DNA from: a bacterium
GTDB taxonomy: Bacteria; Actinomycetota; Acidimicrobiia; Spongiisociales; ZC4RG35
Direction: 5' to 3'
Assembly (NCBI GenBank): GCA_024638655.1
Contig: JAHEJW010000006.1
Coordinates: 1-64,000, forward strand
DNA: 64,000 nucleotides
The translations under genes and the position numbers were made by a program. Shown here one piece after another: positions 8,259 through 16,796 of the stretch (positions are counted from its first letter, which is position 1; each line of letters opens with the position of its first letter). The notes beneath the pieces were generated by a model that was not told where the DNA came from, ran no database searches, and saw only the letters and a program-made list of their open reading frames with translations.

Positions 8259-9443
8259 CTATTTGCGACCGAAGAGGCCACCGGACTTCCCAGCCGGTTC
8301 AGGGATCTTTCCGGCTATCAGTTCGGCAACGTCCTCCAGACCTTTAGCTACTTTCGACTTGGGATCGGTCTCCACGACCGGTCGGCCTTCGTTGACGGAT
8401 GCGGCCACTATCGCATCCGATGGAATGGCGGCGGAGATCTCCATCTTCAGAGCGCTCTCGATCTCTTTGTTGTCGAGCTTCGACTTCGAGTTGGAGCGGT
8501 TCATGATCAGCTGCACATTCGCGGTGCTGAACTTCAACAGCCGGAGAGTCTCGAGGGCCAACTTGGCGTTCTTGACCGAAGGCAGATCCATGTCGACCAG
8601 CATCATCACGTGATCTGACTTCTCGATCAGGGAGAGGATCAGCTCGTCGAGCAGCGACGCCGTGTCGATGAGCACATAGTCGTAGTTCTCCCTGAGGGCG
8701 TCGATCATCTGCATGAGACCCGCAGTAGTGATGTCATCGGCGAATGCAGGCTCGAGAGGCGCGGCAAGCACCTTGAGTCCACTCGGATGTTCCGTTAGCA
8801 GTGAGTCGAGGAGTTCCCCGTCGAGTTGATGAAGCTCATGCGCTGCGTTCACCATTGTGAAACGAGGCTCGAGCTGGAGTACCAGGCAGACATCTCCGAA
8901 TTGGAGATCAGCGTCGACCAACGCCACCTTCTTGTCAGGCACACGTGTCAACAGCAGGGCCAGATTCGTGGCGAGAACGGTCTTCCCACTCCCACCCTTG
9001 GCCGACATGATGGTGATCACCTGACCGCGGTCACTGGGAGAACGCGTGTCCGGAGTGGCGACTGCGCTTTTCCGCTTGAGGACGTCGTGAGCGAACTGCT
9101 CGATTGCGGCCTCGATCTTCGATTCGTCCAGCGGAGACTCGATCACGTCGGACACGCCGGCTCGCATGCCCTTTCTGAGAAGGTCGGCCGTCACCTCTTC
9201 GGCCACCAGGATCAGCACCAACGCCGGATCCTGGTTGTGGAGGTTGCGAATTTCCTCGATCTGGCTGTCCCCCGTATACGAGGGCCCGACGAGAATCAGA
9301 CGCACATCGCCAGATTCCACCGTCTGGCTGGCTTCTTCGAGGCTGCGCGCGATCGGCAGGCTGCCGTCGAACAACTCCTTCGCCCCAGAGACGAAGTCGT
9401 CGTCCCGGTCTACGACCAGCAGATTGTGCTCAGCCATCGACAT
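8259..9443 (-). CDS. cpaE: CpaE/TadZ-like pilus localisation ATPase
   Basis: A 394-residue protein with an N-terminal receiver-like domain (residues about 5-120, with VVDRDDD and LILVGPS) and a MinD/ParA-type ATPase domain. The deviant Walker A is KGGSGKT at 149-155, and VALVDADLQFGD and YVLIDTASLLDELIL follow. Proteins of this type place the Tad apparatus in the cell. An ATG at 9443 has GAGAGG upstream; an internal ATG at 9437 is an alternative. The gene lies between cpaB and cpaF, the usual Tad order. Confidence 0.92.
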   Translation of the reverse strand: MSMAEHNLLVVDRDDDFVSGAKELFDGSLPIARSLEEASQTVESGDVRLILVGPSYTGDSQIEEIRNLHNQDPALVLILVAEEVTADLLRKGMRAGVSDVIESPLDESKIEAAIEQFAHDVLKRKSAVATPDTRSPSDRGQVITIMSAKGGSGKTVLATNLALLLTRVPDKKVALVDADLQFGDVCLVLQLEPRFTMVNAAHELHQLDGELLDSLLTEHPSGLKVLAAPLEPAFADDITTAGLMQMIDALRENYDYVLIDTASLLDELILSLIEKSDHVMMLVDMDLPSVKNAKLALETLRLLKFSTANVQLIMNRSNSKSKLDNKEIESALKMEISAAIPSDAIVAASVNEGRPVVETDPKSKVAKGLEDVAELIAGKIPEPAGKSGGLFGRK

Positions 9444-9467
9444 GCGATAGACCTCTCGTTTCCTCTC

Positions 9468-10436
9468 TCAGTTCCCGCCCAGATTCCCGAAGATGGCTTC
9501 GACCAGGTCGCCTCCGAAGAGGTTGTCGATGGTGACACCGTTGGTCTCGACCTCCACGAAGTCCTCGGGGACAAGCGTAAGCCAAATGGCTCCGTTCTGG
9601 AATGCGAACACGATCCTTTCCGCCTGCTCGGGCGTGACCTCGAGAGTGAAGGTGGTCTCATTGCCACCACTCTGTGCGGCTTCCTCGCCGGCAACCGTCG
9701 TGGGCGTCACCTCAACGGTCTCGGGGGCTTCCTCGTCAGGACGGATCTCTTGTCCCACAGCCATCACCGGGATGTCTTGCATGACGTAGCGGCTGATGGT
9801 CACGGTGAACGGCTCACCATCGGCTGTGATCGGCTGTCCGGTCTCTGGGTCGATCTGCTCGTCCGGCAAAGCCAGAGGCGAGTCCAGGTTCAGCAGATCG
9901 AACTCGATGTCGAGTGTGATGATCATGTTGATGTGGTCACCGGCCTCGACGAACCCGTTGACACCCTGAACATTGCCGGTGCTCACAGTGAGCGCCTGCT
10001 TCCCGGATGGGATCTGGTCTGACAACGGGATCACTTCGACCGTCACCTCGGTCCACTGTCGGTTCGTCAGGATGGCGCCGGGGGAGATCGGACCTGCGGC
10101 CACTCGTCCGGTGAGAACCTGACGCAGTTGCTCTTCGGTGATGATGGCATCCACGGGGACGTCCTCGACCTGGTCGCGGTCGAGTTTCACCTGACAGGTC
10201 ACCTCGGCGAAGGGCGCTTCGGCGTCGCGACATTGCGCCTCGGTGTCATATGCCGAAACCAGGATGCTGCCGTCGGTACCTTCGGCGATTCCGTCGGTGC
10301 CGGCGATGAAGACGTCGGTCAGCTCCTGACCGGCTATCGCTTCGTCCTGCACCGACTGTAGGAAGTTCCACACGGCCCACGCGGCGAGACCCGCCAGTAT
10401 CAAGGCCACGAGAAGAACTATTGCTCTTCTACCCAT
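9468..10436 (-). CDS. cpaB: CpaB/RcpC-like Flp pilus assembly protein (SAF domain)
   Basis: A 322-residue secreted or membrane-anchored protein. It has an N-terminal hydrophobic anchor at residues about 5-23, a SAF-like domain with VPVDAIITEEQLRQVLTGR and AAGPISPGAILTNRQW, and the RcpC/CpaB core with GVNGFVEAGDHINMIITLD. It probably helps assemble or gate the outer part of the Tad apparatus. GGGGACTCA precedes the ATG. It is the first gene of the minus-strand tad operon; the 250 nt upstream carry its control region. Confidence 0.88.
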   Translation of the reverse strand: MGRRAIVLLVALILAGLAAWAVWNFLQSVQDEAIAGQELTDVFIAGTDGIAEGTDGSILVSAYDTEAQCRDAEAPFAEVTCQVKLDRDQVEDVPVDAIITEEQLRQVLTGRVAAGPISPGAILTNRQWTEVTVEVIPLSDQIPSGKQALTVSTGNVQGVNGFVEAGDHINMIITLDIEFDLLNLDSPLALPDEQIDPETGQPITADGEPFTVTISRYVMQDIPVMAVGQEIRPDEEAPETVEVTPTTVAGEEAAQSGGNETTFTLEVTPEQAERIVFAFQNGAIWLTLVPEDFVEVETNGVTIDNLFGGDLVEAIFGNLGGN

Positions 10437-10556
10437 TGAGTCCCCTTTGTTTGTCCCCTCTGTATGTTGCCGCTACTTCTGCGGCGCTTAGCGGAGGGCA
10501 TCGTACCGGCAGGCCAAAGCCCGCCTGGTGTTTCACATCCAATTCCACAGAGTGGA

Positions 10557-10585
10557 TTTTCGGATCGATGCCGACCGGTCTTGAG
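10557..10585 (-). promoter_or_regulatory. Possible sigma28/WhiG-like promoter upstream of cpaB
   Basis: Read on the minus strand, CTCAAG is followed after 15 nt by TCCGAAAA, about 120 nt before the cpaB ATG. The spacing and the CCGA core resemble the FliA/WhiG family consensus (TAAA, 15 nt, GCCGATAA), but the match is partial. No good sigma-70 pair is visible closer to cpaB. The rest of the 10437-10640 gap shows no recognisable riboswitch or gene. Confidence 0.25.
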
Positions 10586-10645
10586 CCATTCGGGCGAGAA
10601 ATGTATGGGAACCTCCCCCGCAACACAAGCCGCGAAAATGATCGA

Positions 10646-10662
10646 GGCCCCGACTTGGGGCC
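10646..10662 (-). terminator. Hairpin terminator after rpsA
   Basis: A 6-bp GGCCCC/GGGGCC stem with a 5-nt loop, 27 nt after the rpsA stop on the minus strand. ATCATTTT follows a few bases later. A weak Rho-independent terminator is likely. Confidence 0.6.
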
Positions 10663-10689
10663 CCGGTTTGTTTGAGATTCTCAGATATG

Positions 10690-12261
10690 TCACCGACGGC
10701 CAATACCGCGCTCCTTGAGTTCTTTCAGAATCGCCTCGAGGGAGGCGTCGACCGGCATGGGCGGTTGCTCCTCGGCCTCGGCCCCGAACTCCCTCTCGAA
10801 TTCGCGCTGTTTCTTGGGCCGCTTGCGGTCTTCTGGCTCCTTGCGCTCCTTGTAGTCGGGAAGCGCCTGCTTGATGGACAGCGACACCCGTCGCCGCTCG
10901 TCCTCTTTCTCGGTGATCTTCACGGTCACCTTCTGGCCGATCGAGAGCTCGAGCTCGGGTGATTCGACGCGATGCATGGCGATCTCCGAGACGTGGACCA
11001 GGCCTTCGACACCATCTGCGACCGACACGAAGGCGCCAAAAGGCACGGTCTTGGTCACCATTCCCTCGACTACGTCGCCAACCTCGTTGTCGGCAGCGAA
11101 CACGTCCCATGGATCTTTGGTGGTTTGGCGGATGGAAAGCGAGATGCGCTCGCGGTCGCGGTCGACCTCGAGGACCTTCACATTCACCTTGTCGCCAACC
11201 TTGACCAGTTCGCCGGGGTGGTTGACGTGCTGCCAGGAGAGCTCGGACACATGGACCAGTCCGTCCATCCCACCGAGGTCGACGAAGGCGCCAAAGTTGA
11301 CGACCGAAGAGACGGTCCCCTCTCGGACCTCGCCCTCCGCCAGGTTGTCTAGGAACTCGGTGCGCTCCTCGGCCTGAGCCTCCTCGAGATGTGCCCTCCT
11401 CGACAGCACCACGTTGTTTCTTGCCCTGTCCAGCTCGATGACCTTGGCAATGACCTTCTCACCGATGAACGGCTCCAGGTCTCGGACACGGCGCAAATCG
11501 ACCAACGACGCAGGCAGGAACCCACGGAGACCGATATCCACGATGAGACCGCCCTTGACCACTTCGATGACCGTCCCCTCTACGGTCTCGTCGGCGTCGG
11601 CAACCTGTTGAATCCGACCCCAGGCGCGCTCGTACATTGCGCGCTTCTTAGAGAGGATCATCCGGCCTTCGTCGTCCTCCATATCGAGCACGACGGCCTC
11701 GACCCGATCTCCCACTCCGACTATGTCCTTGGGGTCGATGTTGTTCCGTATCGAGAGCTCGCGAACCGGGATCAGGCCCTCTGACTTGTATCCGATGTCG
11801 ACCATCGCCCCTTCGGCATCGACACTGACGATCTGACCCTCGACGATGTCGCCTTCCCTGAACTTGAGGACGGTCGCCTCGATCGCCTTCTCGAAATCGT
11901 CTGCGATCTCGTCGGGGAGCTCACTGATGTCCGGTGCCACCTTGGCTTCACGCTGGGCGTGCTGGATGTCGACCTCTTCCGATTCGGACTCGTCCGAGGT
12001 CTCTGGCTCCTCGGGCTTGGGCTCGGCTTGCGGCTCGTCGTCCTTCGCCTCGGCTTCTGGCTCGTCGGCCGTGGCGTCTTCGGTCTTCGCCTCGGCTTGC
12101 GGCTCGTCGGCCGTGGCGTCTTCGGTGAGATTGGTCTCCTCGGCTTGGGCCTCGGTGGTGGGTACCTCGTCTGCCGGCTTCTCGGCAGCGGGGGTCTCGG
12201 GCGCCTCGGCAGTCTCCTCTTGTGGAGCGCCTGCAGGCGCGGTTTCTAGCTCGTTGGACAT
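10690..12261 (-). CDS. rpsA: 30S ribosomal protein S1
   Basis: A 523-residue RNA-binding protein that helps mRNA bind the 30S subunit. About 110 acidic N-terminal residues rich in Glu, Ala and Pro precede four S1 domains, beginning near GDIVEGQIVSVDAEGAMVD, GTVIEVVKGGLIVDIGLRG, GTVSSVVNFGAFVDLGG and GMVTKTVPFGAFVSVADG. The acidic arm contains a near-perfect 14-residue duplication. The start MSNELE at 12261 is preferred over an in-frame codon at 12303 because it follows GAGAGG and a good promoter. The polA-rpsA neighbourhood is typical of actinobacteria. Confidence 0.95.
   Translation of the reverse strand: MSNELETAPAGAPQEETAEAPETPAAEKPADEVPTTEAQAEETNLTEDATADEPQAEAKTEDATADEPEAEAKDDEPQAEPKPEEPETSDESESEEVDIQHAQREAKVAPDISELPDEIADDFEKAIEATVLKFREGDIVEGQIVSVDAEGAMVDIGYKSEGLIPVRELSIRNNIDPKDIVGVGDRVEAVVLDMEDDEGRMILSKKRAMYERAWGRIQQVADADETVEGTVIEVVKGGLIVDIGLRGFLPASLVDLRRVRDLEPFIGEKVIAKVIELDRARNNVVLSRRAHLEEAQAEERTEFLDNLAEGEVREGTVSSVVNFGAFVDLGGMDGLVHVSELSWQHVNHPGELVKVGDKVNVKVLEVDRDRERISLSIRQTTKDPWDVFAADNEVGDVVEGMVTKTVPFGAFVSVADGVEGLVHVSEIAMHRVESPELELSIGQKVTVKITEKEDERRRVSLSIKQALPDYKERKEPEDRKRPKKQREFEREFGAEAEEQPPMPVDASLEAILKELKERGIGRR
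12042..12128 (-). repeat. Tandem 42-bp duplication in the rpsA acidic arm
   Basis: Two in-frame 42-bp copies encode TEDATADEPQAEAK and TEDATADEPEAEAK, followed by a related degenerate stretch (DDEPQAEPKPEEPE). The copies are nearly identical at DNA level, so the expansion is probably recent and the copy number may vary between strains. Confidence 0.8.
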
Positions 12262-12319
12262 GTGTGGGTGATTACCTCTCAGAAAGAAACTCTGACGACG
12301 CAAGTCGACAGGCCCGCGA

Positions 12320-12349
12320 ATTGTACGCAGGGGTCACAGGTTTCGCCAA
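12320..12349 (-). promoter_or_regulatory. Sigma-70-type promoter of rpsA
   Basis: On the minus strand, TTGGCG (12344-12349) and TACAAT (12320-12325) are separated by 18 nt. The predicted transcription start near 12313 leaves a leader of about 50 nt before the rpsA ATG. Confidence 0.6.
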
Positions 12350-12369
12350 GCGGATTGGACTCGACGGTC

Positions 12370-12420
12370 CTTTCTGTGCGGATTCGCGCGAACCCCAGTT
12401 GTGAAGATCCGCACAGAAAG
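12370..12420. repeat. Hairpin repeat, copy 1 (3' of polA)
   Basis: A 14-bp perfect inverted repeat (CTTTCTGTGCGGAT / ATCCGCACAGAAAG) with a 23-nt asymmetric loop containing TCGCGCGA and CCCCAGTTGT. It starts 5 nt after the polA stop. A second copy lies at 15071-15119 in reverse orientation; the two match at 46 of 49 positions. It could serve as a polA terminator or belong to a REP-like family. Confidence 0.85.
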
Positions 12421-12425
12421 TCCGG

Positions 12426-15041
12426 TCATGCCTTCGCCTCGGCCAGGTTCGCGCCCCACATCACATCAACCCTGAGCGGCACGTCCAGACCGGTGACGCC
12501 TTCCATCGTCTCCACAACGAGCTTCTCGGCTATGTCGGACTCGTCCTCGGGGACCTCCAAGATGAGCTCATCGTGTATCTGCAGGAGCAAGGTCGTCGCC
12601 ATCTTCTCCGAGCGAATCGTCGCATCGAGGTCGATCATGGCCTTCTTGATAATGTCGGCCGAGGTCCCCTGGACAGGAGCGTTGAGGGCCATCCGCTCCC
12701 CCATCTGACGGATCCGGAAGTTGTCAGACTTCAACTCGGGCAGATAGCGCCGCCTCCCGAAGAGGGTGGTGGTGTAGCCCTGGTTCCTGGCCTGGGTCAC
12801 CACCGAGGACATGAACTCCTTCACATCCACGAACTGGGAGAAGTATGCGTCGATGTGCTCTCTGGCCTCATCCCGGGAGATCCCGAGCCGATCTGCCAAG
12901 CCAAACGCCTCCATCCCATAGAGAAGTCCGAAATTGATCATCTTGGCCCTACGTCGCTGGTCGGCGCTCACCTCTCCGGGGTCCATGCCCCATACCCGGG
13001 CAGCGGTCGCGGTGTGGATGTCCAGACCCGTTTGGAAGGCCTCGATCAGGAAAGGATCGCCACTCATGTGCGCCAGTACCCGGAGCTCGATCTGTGAATA
13101 GTCGGCGATGAGGAACCGGCTGCCGTCGCCGGCGATGAAGGCACGTCTGATCGTCCTGCCGCTCTCGGACCGAACCGGGATGTTCTGCAGATTCGGGCTG
13201 TCAGAGGAGAGCCGCCCTGTGGTCGCGGCCATTTGGTTGAAACGGGTCCGAATCCGCCCGTCATGGTCGATGAGGGGCAGGTAGCCGTCTACGTACGTCG
13301 ACCGCAACTTCTCGAGCTCTCGATATTCGAGCAGCGCCGTGACCAGCGGATGGTCCAACTTCTTCAGAACCGAAGCGTCGGTCGAAGGCTTTCCGGTAGA
13401 TGTCTTTTTGATGACCGGGAGGCCGAGTCGATCGAAGAGGATCTCACGCAGCTGATCGGTAGAGTTGACATTGAAGGGCTCACCGGCAAGGTCGTGGATC
13501 TGCTTCTCGAGCTCACCGATTCGTCCGCGCAGGTCCGAACCCATGTCCTCCAAGTAGGCGCGGTCGACACCGATACCGGCGTGCTCCATCCGAGCCAGGA
13601 CCGGCACGAGTGGGAGCTCGTATTCGAGATAGAGGTCCATCTCTTCCCGATCGGAGAGCTCCGTCGTCAGGGCGTCGGCCAAGCGGCGAATCGCCTCCAC
13701 CCGGCGGCCCTCCCGCTGAACGTCAGGCCCGGTGTCAAACGGAAGCGTCGCCACGTCGCCACCCTCTTCGTCGTCGGGAGAGACGAGCTCGAGTCCCAAC
13801 AGTCGTTCTGCAATCTCCTCGAGGTCGTAGGTGCGCTGTGCGGGGTTGATGAGGTAGGCGGCCAATGCGGTGTCCATCGCCGGCGATTCGAGGTCGTGGC
13901 CTTGTTCGAGCAACGCCCTGGCCAGTTCCTTCAGATCATGGCCGACGACAGAGATCATTCCCGATCCCAATCCCTCCAGAATCGGTTCGGCGCTCTCAAA
14001 CGGGACGATCACTGCCGAGTCGGGCCCTGTCGAGATCGCCAGCCCGTATGGCTCGCCAGAGTCCTGAGCCAGGGCTATGACCAGCCGCTCGGCACTCGCA
14101 ATCTGCTCGATCCGCTCCGACGTTGTGACGATCTCCGCCTCGACATCGAGCACTTCGGTCGCCCCACCGGTGGACGGGAGCGCCTCCTCCAGGTCATTCC
14201 ACATCGAGTGGAACTCGAGACTGTCGAAGAGACGCTTGACGGTCGACCGATCCCACTCTTTGGTGCCGAAGTCCGATGTCGAGTAGGCGACTTCGAGATC
14301 GTCTACCAATCTCATCAGACTCTTGTTCAAGAAGACCTGCTCGCGATTCGCCGCCAGGTTCTCCCGCAGCTTCGGCGTCTGATCGGCGATGGCCTCGTAG
14401 ACCCCTTCGATCGAGCCGTACTCGGCAATGAGCTTGGATGCCGTCTTCTCCCCCACTCCCGGCACTCCGGGGAGGTTGTCCGAGTTGTCACCGCGAAGTG
14501 CGGCGTAGTCGATGTACTGGTCTGGCCCGATGCCATATCTCTCCTCGACATAGTCGGCATCGGCCATGACGATGTCGCTGATTCCCCGTCTGGTGTAGAC
14601 GACCTTGACCGGACCACCGACCAGTTGGAATGCGTCGCGATCACCCGTGACTATGAGCACATCCCAACCGTCACCGACCGCCATCTTCGTCAGTGTTGCG
14701 ATGATGTCATCGGCCTCATATCCCTCTTCCCGCAGTTGGGCGATCTGGAGGGCGGTCAACACCTCATCGATCAGGGGCAGCTGGCTTCGGAAGTGGTCGG
14801 GAGCCTTTTCCCGCTGCGACTTGTACTCGGGGTAGGACTCCGAACGGAAGGTCTTTCGGGAGACATCCCATGCCACCGCGATGCCGTCGGGGTCGTGGTC
14901 CTTCAACAGACGGATGAGCATCCGGGTGAAGCCGAACACCGAGTTGGTCACCTGACCGGACTTGGTGGCGAGATCGTCAGGAAGCGCGTAGAAGGCGCGA
15001 TATGCGATCGAGTTGCCGTCGATCAGGGCGAGAGTCGGCAC
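12426..15041 (-). CDS. polA: DNA polymerase I
   Basis: An 871-residue repair and Okazaki-fragment polymerase. The N-terminal 5'-3' exonuclease begins LALIDGNSIAYRAFYALP and includes DDIIATLT and the helix-hairpin GVPGVGEKTASKLI. The middle domain is a degenerate 3'-5' exonuclease: where DxE is expected there is LVIALAQDSG, so proofreading is probably lost. The polymerase domain has DYSQIELRVLAHMS (motif A), RRAKMINFGLLYG (motif B) and QIHDELILEVPE (motif C). The GTG at 15041 is chosen because it begins the conserved first strand and leaves the hairpin repeat outside the gene; an upstream in-frame start would run through the repeat. Confidence 0.96.
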   Translation of the reverse strand: MPTLALIDGNSIAYRAFYALPDDLATKSGQVTNSVFGFTRMLIRLLKDHDPDGIAVAWDVSRKTFRSESYPEYKSQREKAPDHFRSQLPLIDEVLTALQIAQLREEGYEADDIIATLTKMAVGDGWDVLIVTGDRDAFQLVGGPVKVVYTRRGISDIVMADADYVEERYGIGPDQYIDYAALRGDNSDNLPGVPGVGEKTASKLIAEYGSIEGVYEAIADQTPKLRENLAANREQVFLNKSLMRLVDDLEVAYSTSDFGTKEWDRSTVKRLFDSLEFHSMWNDLEEALPSTGGATEVLDVEAEIVTTSERIEQIASAERLVIALAQDSGEPYGLAISTGPDSAVIVPFESAEPILEGLGSGMISVVGHDLKELARALLEQGHDLESPAMDTALAAYLINPAQRTYDLEEIAERLLGLELVSPDDEEGGDVATLPFDTGPDVQREGRRVEAIRRLADALTTELSDREEMDLYLEYELPLVPVLARMEHAGIGVDRAYLEDMGSDLRGRIGELEKQIHDLAGEPFNVNSTDQLREILFDRLGLPVIKKTSTGKPSTDASVLKKLDHPLVTALLEYRELEKLRSTYVDGYLPLIDHDGRIRTRFNQMAATTGRLSSDSPNLQNIPVRSESGRTIRRAFIAGDGSRFLIADYSQIELRVLAHMSGDPFLIEAFQTGLDIHTATAARVWGMDPGEVSADQRRRAKMINFGLLYGMEAFGLADRLGISRDEAREHIDAYFSQFVDVKEFMSSVVTQARNQGYTTTLFGRRRYLPELKSDNFRIRQMGERMALNAPVQGTSADIIKKAMIDLDATIRSEKMATTLLLQIHDELILEVPEDESDIAEKLVVETMEGVTGLDVPLRVDVMWGANLAEAKA

Positions 15042-15070
15042 ACTCCGACGGTAATACGCCCACCTGACAC

Positions 15071-15119
15071 CTTTCTGTGCGGATTTGTACAACTGGGGTT
15101 CGCGCGAATCCGCACAGAA
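15071..15119. repeat. Hairpin repeat, copy 2 (5' of polA)
   Basis: A 13-bp perfect inverted repeat, TTCTGTGCGGATT (15073-15085) with AATCCGCACAGAA (15107-15119), and a 21-nt loop. It is the reverse complement of the copy at 12372-12420, differing at three loop positions. It begins 3 nt after the stop of the minus-strand coiled-coil gene, so like copy 1 it sits directly 3' of a gene. Confidence 0.85.
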
Positions 15120-15122
15120 CGG

Positions 15123-15398
15123 TCACTCGGGCAGGCGCGCGAGCAATTGGGAGCGCTTGTCCAGCAGCCTTGCTCTTTTTAGATCGAGGATGGAGAGGGT
15201 CTTCTCGAATCTCCGGACGTCGGCGGCAGTCAGACCTGCCTCTTCACGGTCGATGTAGTTCCCGACGGCAGCGTCTCTCTGAGCGTCGTCGTTGATCGAG
15301 CGGTGGTACTCCAGCTCCGCCTCCACCTGGCGCGACTCGGCTTCCAATGAGGCGATCTTCTCATTGATCCTGAAGAGACGTTTGTGTATCCGTTTCAA
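15123..15398 (-). CDS. Small coiled-coil protein, function unknown
   Basis: About 91 residues, strongly charged and predicted helical throughout: INEKIASLEAESRQVEAELE forms a coiled coil, followed by a second helical pair near LTAADVRRFEKTLSILDLK. I do not recognise a family. The start is uncertain. The open frame runs back to 15494, across the tRNA-Leu gene on the other strand, which a real start would probably avoid, so a TTG at 15398 is given here. It lies upstream of polA on the same strand, with the hairpin repeat between them. Confidence 0.55.
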   Translation of the reverse strand: MKRIHKRLFRINEKIASLEAESRQVEAELEYHRSINDDAQRDAAVGNYIDREEAGLTAADVRRFEKTLSILDLKRARLLDKRSQLLARLPE

Positions 15399-15461
15399 CG
15401 AGCGCCAGCGTATGGTCGACGCCTCGCCTATTCCACCCCTCAGCCATACACTTGAGGATCT

Positions 15462-15545
15462 GCCGGAGTGACGGAATTGGCAGACGTGCGGCACTCAAAA
15501 TGCCGTGTCCTCAGTGGCGTGTGGGTTCGAGTCCCACCTCCGGCA
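15462..15545 (+). tRNA. tRNA-Leu (anticodon CAA)
   Basis: An 84-nt class II tRNA. The acceptor stem is GCCGGAG/CTCCGGC with discriminator A. The anticodon stem CGGCA/TGCCG encloses the loop CTCAAAA, giving anticodon CAA (UUG codons). A long variable arm follows, and the T arm is GTGGG-TTCGAGT-CCCAC. The 3' CCA is not encoded. Confidence 0.96.
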
Positions 15546-15566
15546 CGCGTCTCATAGGCTTGTCCG

Positions 15567-16796
15567 ATGACTATCGCGCTCCTACCTGACAGGGTGTTCG
15601 ACTCGATCGCCGGGGAGATGGTCTCCGATCAGGTGATCATCATCGACAACGGCCACGTTTCCGCCGTAAAGACGCCTTCGCAAGCCCCTGATGCGGTCCG
15701 GCTCGAAGGCAAGACCGTTCTGCCGGGGTTGATCGACGTCCACACCCACCTGGCCACCGCACCCGACAACGGTCAGGGGTATGCCCGCCTGGTTCAGCGC
15801 AGCGGCGCTCAGGACGCTCTGATCGGCGTCAAGCACGCCGGAGAGACACTGCGGGCCGGGTTCACCACCGTGAGAGACATCGGCCCCTGGCGAGCTTTTG
15901 CCGATGTGGCCTTGCGCGATGCCATCGACGCCGGCTGGGTGGAGGGCCCCAGGATGAGCTGTGCCGGCGCGTTCGTGACATGCCCGGGCGGGGGCGGTGA
16001 CATCACCGGGCTCGCCGTAGACGTCGACGACGTCCTCCCCAAGGAGCTCAGATTCGGTGTCGCCAGCGGGGCCGACCAGATGCGCTCGACCGTTCGTCAG
16101 ATACTCAGATACGGGGCCGATTTCATCAAGGTTCTGGCGACGGGTGCGGTTTTGACCTCCGGAACCAAGCCGGGTGCACCGGAGATGACCGAGGACGAAT
16201 TGCGTGCGTTGGTGGAGACCGCAGAGGAATCCGGTACATACGTCGCGGCCCACGCCCATGGCACCGACGGGATCAAACGCGCCGTCCGAGCCGGAGTTCG
16301 CTCAATCGAGCACGGATCACTGCTCGACGACGAAGCCATCGACCTCATGGCCGAGAGAGGCACACACCTGGTGGCCGATCTATACGACAGCATCTACATC
16401 GAGGAAGTGGGACCGAAGCTCGGCTACAGCGACGAGGTCATGACCAAGACCGAGATGACCGCCGAAGCACAGCGGCAGGGGTTCCGGAAGGCTGTGGAGC
16501 GAGGGGTCCGGGTGGCTTTCGGAACCGACGCCGGAGTGATCCCTCATGGGATCAACGCCCGGCAGTTCTCCCTATATGTGGAGAACGGGCTGACTCCGGC
16601 TCAAGCCATCCAGAGCGCCACCCGTTGGGCTGCGGAGCTGATGGGTTGGGAGGATTCGGTTGGAGCCCTTGCACCTGGCGCACATGCCGATTTGATCGTC
16701 ATCGACGGCGATCCCTTGACCGAAGTCGGCCTCCTGGAGAGACCTTCGGGTGTTATGAAGGGAGGCAGTTGGGTGGTCGACCCGCTCACCCACTGA
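15567..16796 (+). CDS. Metal-dependent amidohydrolase (imidazolonepropionase/prolidase-like)
   Basis: A 409-residue cytoplasmic hydrolase of the amidohydrolase superfamily. The metal site is built from VHTHLATAP near residue 60, a candidate carbamylated Lys in YGADFIKVLATG, His in AAHAHGTDG, SIEHGSLLD, and the catalytic Asp in FGTDAGVIPHG. The C-terminal strand region GAHADLIVIDGDPL is typical of imidazolonepropionase-like enzymes and some Xaa-Pro dipeptidases. The substrate cannot be told from sequence. Its 3' end overlaps the convergent kinase gene by 11 nt. Confidence 0.88.
   Translation: MTIALLPDRVFDSIAGEMVSDQVIIIDNGHVSAVKTPSQAPDAVRLEGKTVLPGLIDVHTHLATAPDNGQGYARLVQRSGAQDALIGVKHAGETLRAGFTTVRDIGPWRAFADVALRDAIDAGWVEGPRMSCAGAFVTCPGGGGDITGLAVDVDDVLPKELRFGVASGADQMRSTVRQILRYGADFIKVLATGAVLTSGTKPGAPEMTEDELRALVETAEESGTYVAAHAHGTDGIKRAVRAGVRSIEHGSLLDDEAIDLMAERGTHLVADLYDSIYIEEVGPKLGYSDEVMTKTEMTAEAQRQGFRKAVERGVRVAFGTDAGVIPHGINARQFSLYVENGLTPAQAIQSATRWAAELMGWEDSVGALAPGAHADLIVIDGDPLTEVGLLERPSGVMKGGSWVVDPLTH

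Noticed and set aside
8826..10022. 398-codon open frame antisense to cpaE and cpaB
   Set aside because: It crosses two real genes and their gap and has shadow-type composition.
10437..10640. Riboswitch (for example c-di-GMP type) before the tad operon
   Set aside because: I could not find the conserved core sequences of known classes on the minus strand.
13233..15182. 649-codon open frame antisense to polA
   Set aside because: It mirrors polA codon by codon, has low-complexity Arg/Gly/Asp-rich content and no recognisable domain; such frames are common opposite GC-rich genes.
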